Source: Omnitrophica bacterium RIFOXYB12_FULL_50_7
GTDB taxonomy: Bacteria; Omnitrophota; Omnitrophia; Omnitrophales; Aquincolibacteriaceae
Assembly: GCA_001804345.1 (NCBI GenBank)
Contig: MHFU01000021.1
Location: forward strand, 1-13,477
DNA length: 13,477 bases
Direction of reading: 5' to 3'
The stretch's first letter is position 1. Every line of letters begins with the position of its first letter. Made by a program: the position numbers and the translations under genes. Under the pieces are notes generated by a model. That model made no database searches. It saw nothing but the letters and a program-made list of their open reading frames with translations, and was not told where the DNA came from. This document shows positions 10,783 through 13,477 of the stretch, piece after piece.

Positions 10783-11576
10783 ACCAGCTCGTGAAACGGT
10801 TTTTGACTTCGGCGGTTTTTATTTCGGTGGCGATTGCGGTGATCTTTTATCTGCCGCACTGGTGCTTTTTTCTCGTAGTGGAGGCGTTTATCCTTGTGGG
10901 GCTCTACGAATTTTTTTCCCTCGCGGAGCAGAAGGGCCTGCTTGTTCACCGGGGGTTTGGCCTCGTGTTTGGCGCGCTTCTGCCGGCTTCCGCCTATTTT
11001 TCGTTGCAGCCCACGAACCTCCTCATGGTCTGCGTGGCGCTTTTTATTTTTCTTTTTAATCGTCGTTCCCCGGACAAGACCATCACCAGTGTTTCGGTGA
11101 GCGTTTTTGGGATCATCTATGTAGCGTGGTTCTTTTCCTATCTTATCAAGATCAAGCTTTTGCCTGACGGGGCGGCTTGGGTGGCTTATACGATCCTGAT
11201 TGTGAAGGGCGGGGATATGGCCGCGTATTTCGTCGGTAAGAAATTCGGGAAGACCAAGCTCCTCGAGCACGTCAGTCCCAAGAAATCCATAGAAGGTGCC
11301 ATCGGCCAGATGGTTGCGACGATCGCTCTCTCGGTCGGATCCGTTTTCTATCTGCATGTCGCCCCGATCCATCTGCTTGTTCTTGGTACCGCGGTCGGGT
11401 TCCTGGCGCTTTTGGGCGATCTCGCGGAAAGCCTGATCAAGCGCGACGCGGGGGTCAAGGATTCCGGGAATATCCCGGGTTTGGGCGGTATGCTCGATGT
11501 GATGGACAGTCTTCTTTTTACCATTCCTGTTGTTTATTTTTATCTGACCATGGTCCTGGGACTTGCAAGATTATGA
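10779..11576 (+). CDS. cdsA: Phosphatidate cytidylyltransferase
   Basis: 265 residues with about eight hydrophobic segments. It makes CDP-diacylglycerol from phosphatidate and CTP in the inner membrane, the branch point for all phospholipids. Marks: 'GGDMAAYFVGKKFGKTKL' (~145-163), 'SPKKSIEGAIG' (~168-178), and the C-terminal 'ESLIKRDAGVKDSGNIPGLGGMLDVMDSLL' region. The textbook signature has PGHGGxxDRxDS; here it is PGLGGMLDVMDS, lacking His and Arg but keeping the acidic residues. I believe the GLGG form occurs in other PVC-type bacteria. Starts and stops overlap with uppS and dxr (ATGA on both sides). Confidence 0.95.
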   Translation: MNQLVKRFLTSAVFISVAIAVIFYLPHWCFFLVVEAFILVGLYEFFSLAEQKGLLVHRGFGLVFGALLPASAYFSLQPTNLLMVCVALFIFLFNRRSPDKTITSVSVSVFGIIYVAWFFSYLIKIKLLPDGAAWVAYTILIVKGGDMAAYFVGKKFGKTKLLEHVSPKKSIEGAIGQMVATIALSVGSVFYLHVAPIHLLVLGTAVGFLALLGDLAESLIKRDAGVKDSGNIPGLGGMLDVMDSLLFTIPVVYFYLTMVLGLARL

Positions 11577-12715
11577 AGTGTCTTTCGATCCTCGGTTCCA
11601 CGGGTTCAGTGGGCGAGAACACCCTGCGTGTTGTCCGCATCCATCCTGAGCGATTTTCGGTAAAAGCCCTCGCTGTTAAAAAAAATACCGAGAAGCTTTA
11701 CGAACAAGCCGTGGAATTCCGCCCCAAAGTGGTTTGCATCTATGATGCTCAAACCGCCCACAAGGCCGCTTTCAAATTCAAGCGTCTCGGGATCCGCGTG
11801 GTTACGGGGGATGAAGGGATCGAGGAAGTCTCGACGCTTGCGGCTGTCCAGGAAGTGATCTGCGCGATGGTGGGCGCCGTGGGGCTCAAACCCATCTTCG
11901 CGGCTGTGCGCGCGAAAAAGACCGTCGCGATCGCGAATAAAGAGCCGCTTGTGATGGCGGGTAAACTTCTTCTGGAAGCGGCCGAAAAATCCGGAGTTCG
12001 GATCCTTCCGATCGATAGCGAACACTCTGCGCTCTGGCAATGCCTTGAAAAACAGGATCCGGCTTTTGTCAAAAAACTCATCATCACTTCTTCCGGCGGG
12101 CCTTTCCGGGCGAGAAGGGGATCGCTTTCGAAGATTACGCCGGCGCAGGCGCTCAATCATCCGAAATGGAAAATGGGTCCCAAGATTACGATCGATTCCG
12201 CGACGATGATGAATAAAGGTCTGGAGGTGATCGAAGCTGCGAACCTTTTCCGCGTGCCCGCCGAGAAGATCGATGTTCTGGTCCATCCTGAGGCGATTGT
12301 GCACGCGCTTGTGGAGTTCGTGGACGGCTCGCATTTTGCGCATCTCGGAGTGACAGATATGCGGCTTCCGATCCAATACGCCTTGAGCTATCCCGATCGA
12401 CTTCCCGACCCTCTGCCCCGTCTTGACCTGACGCATCTTGCGGCGCTCCATTTCGAAAAACCGGACCGGAAACGTTTCCCGTGTCTGGATCTTGGTTATA
12501 CCGCGAGCAAGATCGGCGGGACCCTTCCAGCCGTATTGAATGCCGCGAATGAAATTGCCGTGGAGGCATTCCTGAACGGTCGTGTCGGATTTCTCGGGAT
12601 TCCGAAGATCATCGAAAAGACCATGCGCTTGCACAGGCTGGTTTACAAACCGGTCCTGGCCGATATCTTCGCGGCGGATGCCTGGGCTCGAGAGACCGCA
12701 GAGGAACTTTCATAA
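11573..12715 (+). CDS. dxr: 1-deoxy-D-xylulose 5-phosphate reductoisomerase
   Basis: 380 residues. N-terminal NADPH site G8-S-T-G-S-V-G14; metal ligands D148 and E150 in 'PIDSEHSALWQ' and E218 in 'TMMNKGLEVIEA'; 'SSGGPFR' (173-179) and 'HPEAIVHALVEF' substrate-side motifs. It converts DXP to methylerythritol phosphate, the committed step of the MEP isoprenoid pathway, supplying precursors for UppS. Compared with common sequences, NKES is NKEP (residues 122-125), HPQS is HPEA, and SAIFQ is SALWQ; the catalytic ligands are intact. The start overlaps the cdsA stop (ATGA) and the stop overlaps the rseP start (TAATG). Confidence 0.97.
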   Translation: MKCLSILGSTGSVGENTLRVVRIHPERFSVKALAVKKNTEKLYEQAVEFRPKVVCIYDAQTAHKAAFKFKRLGIRVVTGDEGIEEVSTLAAVQEVICAMVGAVGLKPIFAAVRAKKTVAIANKEPLVMAGKLLLEAAEKSGVRILPIDSEHSALWQCLEKQDPAFVKKLIITSSGGPFRARRGSLSKITPAQALNHPKWKMGPKITIDSATMMNKGLEVIEAANLFRVPAEKIDVLVHPEAIVHALVEFVDGSHFAHLGVTDMRLPIQYALSYPDRLPDPLPRLDLTHLAALHFEKPDRKRFPCLDLGYTASKIGGTLPAVLNAANEIAVEAFLNGRVGFLGIPKIIEKTMRLHRLVYKPVLADIFAADAWARETAEELS

Positions 12716-13477
12716 TGCCACTACTCCATTCCTTCACCTCGCTTTTACCGGCGCTCGTCGTTTTCGGTGTGCTTATTATTGTTCACGAGTTTGGGCATTT
12801 TATCGCGTGCCGTTTGTCCAAAGTGAGGGTCGAGAAATTCTCGATCGGGTTTGGGCCAGAACTGCTCCATTGGCAAGCCAAAGAAACCCGGTTTTCGATC
12901 TCGCTTTTTCCGCTCGGTGGTTTTGTGAGCCCTGCAGGAGAAGAAGCATCGAAAGTCGGACCGGAAGGACCGAAGCCGGGGGATTTTCTCGCGGCGTCCG
13001 TACTCTCACGGATATTCATTGTCGTATCCGGAGTTGCGATGAATTATGTGTTGGCGTTTGTGGTCTTTTGGGCCGTTTTTATGATCGGTCGTCCTATGCC
13101 TGGAAATGTGGTCGGTGGTTTTGTAAAAGGATATCCCGCCGAGGCTAGTCTTCTCAAAGTGAATGATAAAATCCTTAAAGTGGATGATAAAGCCGTCGCG
13201 AATTGGAAAGACATTCTTGACGGGTTTGACAAAGCGCCGGGTGAGATAATCCAACTGAATGTCGAACGGCCGCGTACGGGAGCACAGCCGGAATTTTTGA
13301 GCGTTCAAATCAAACCCAAGGTTGAAGATGTGAGGGACCTGTTCGGTAAGACCATGCGGATGCGGCGCGTCGGGATCACACCGGATCCATCATCGTTTGT
13401 GTCGGAGCGTTACGCCGTTTTGCCGGCGCTTGCGAGGGCGTGGGAACTCGAGGTCTTTTATACAGTGCTGACGCATA
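12715..13477 (+). CDS. rseP: RseP-type site-2 intramembrane metalloprotease (3' partial)
   Basis: 254 codons are visible; the gene runs off the window with no stop. First membrane segment (~10-28) carries the M50 zinc motif H24-E-F-G-H28; 'FSIGFGPELL' and 'FSISLFPLGGFV' follow as in RseP. Then come a second membrane segment (~98-124) with 'SGVAMNYVLAF' and a PDZ domain beginning near 'GNVVGGFVKGYPAEASLLKVNDKILKVD' (~130-157). The second catalytic part (NxxPxPxLDGG) would be beyond the edge. RseP cleaves anti-sigma factors and remnant signal peptides in the inner membrane. The ATG overlaps the dxr stop by 1 nt (TAATG). The dxr-rseP pair is common in bacteria. Confidence 0.95.
   Translation, partial: MPLLHSFTSLLPALVVFGVLIIVHEFGHFIACRLSKVRVEKFSIGFGPELLHWQAKETRFSISLFPLGGFVSPAGEEASKVGPEGPKPGDFLAASVLSRIFIVVSGVAMNYVLAFVVFWAVFMIGRPMPGNVVGGFVKGYPAEASLLKVNDKILKVDDKAVANWKDILDGFDKAPGEIIQLNVERPRTGAQPEFLSVQIKPKVEDVRDLFGKTMRMRRVGITPDPSSFVSERYAVLPALARAWELEVFYTVLTH

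Noticed and set aside
12582..13148. 188-codon plus-strand frame overlapping dxr and rseP
   Set aside because: It is in a different frame from two clearly conserved genes; the rseP frame carries HEFGH and a PDZ domain.

Overview
The window looks like chromosome from a diderm (Gram-negative-type) bacterium of moderate GC. Two features support this: an outer-membrane lipid-transport operon (ydbH/ynbE/ydbL type), and an envelope/isoprenoid block (uppS-cdsA-dxr-rseP). The 'GLGG' form of the CdsA signature, the CLPAGQAG-encoding palindromes and the heptad-repeat intergenic regions would fit a candidate-phylum lineage such as Omnitrophota (PVC group). That placement is inference from general impression and was not tested.

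Layout. (1) 1-795 (+): the 3' part of an M48-type metallopeptidase lipoprotein whose zinc motif reads HEIGE instead of HExxH. (2) 2355-876 (-): three overlapping genes in the E. coli order ydbH-ynbE-ydbL, with a very short YdbH-like protein. (3) 2999-2396 (-): a tRNA region with tRNA-Lys(CUU), then a tRNA-Leu(UAG) gene split in its D-loop by a 193-bp insert that itself contains a complete tRNA-Leu(UAG). The insert has the same two-hairpin layout as a 74-bp element lying between tRNA-Lys and its terminator. The Lys gene and the split Leu gene also have matching 3'-trailer hairpins and similar terminators. This is the most unusual part of the window. (4) 3245-4827 (+): a strong sigma70-type promoter, a leader with interleaved (pseudoknot-type) helices, tRNA-Gly(GCC) and tig. 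(5) 4925-8308 (+): clpP, a class V aminotransferase overlapping clpP by ATGA, and serA. (6) 8309-8626: a 318-bp gene-free stretch made of several palindromic repeats. (7) 8627-9901 (+): purA. (8) 10018-13477 (+): uppS-cdsA-dxr-rseP, all with overlapping start/stop codons; rseP runs off the window.

How the genes work together. Trigger factor and ClpP belong to protein folding and quality control. The aminotransferase and SerA may cooperate in serine/glycine metabolism. PurA makes adenylosuccinate for AMP synthesis. Dxr feeds the MEP isoprenoid pathway whose product UppS extends to undecaprenyl diphosphate. CdsA makes CDP-diacylglycerol for phospholipids. RseP is an intramembrane protease of envelope regulation. 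The YdbH/YnbE/YdbL-like set would move phospholipid to the outer membrane, so much of the window concerns building the envelope.
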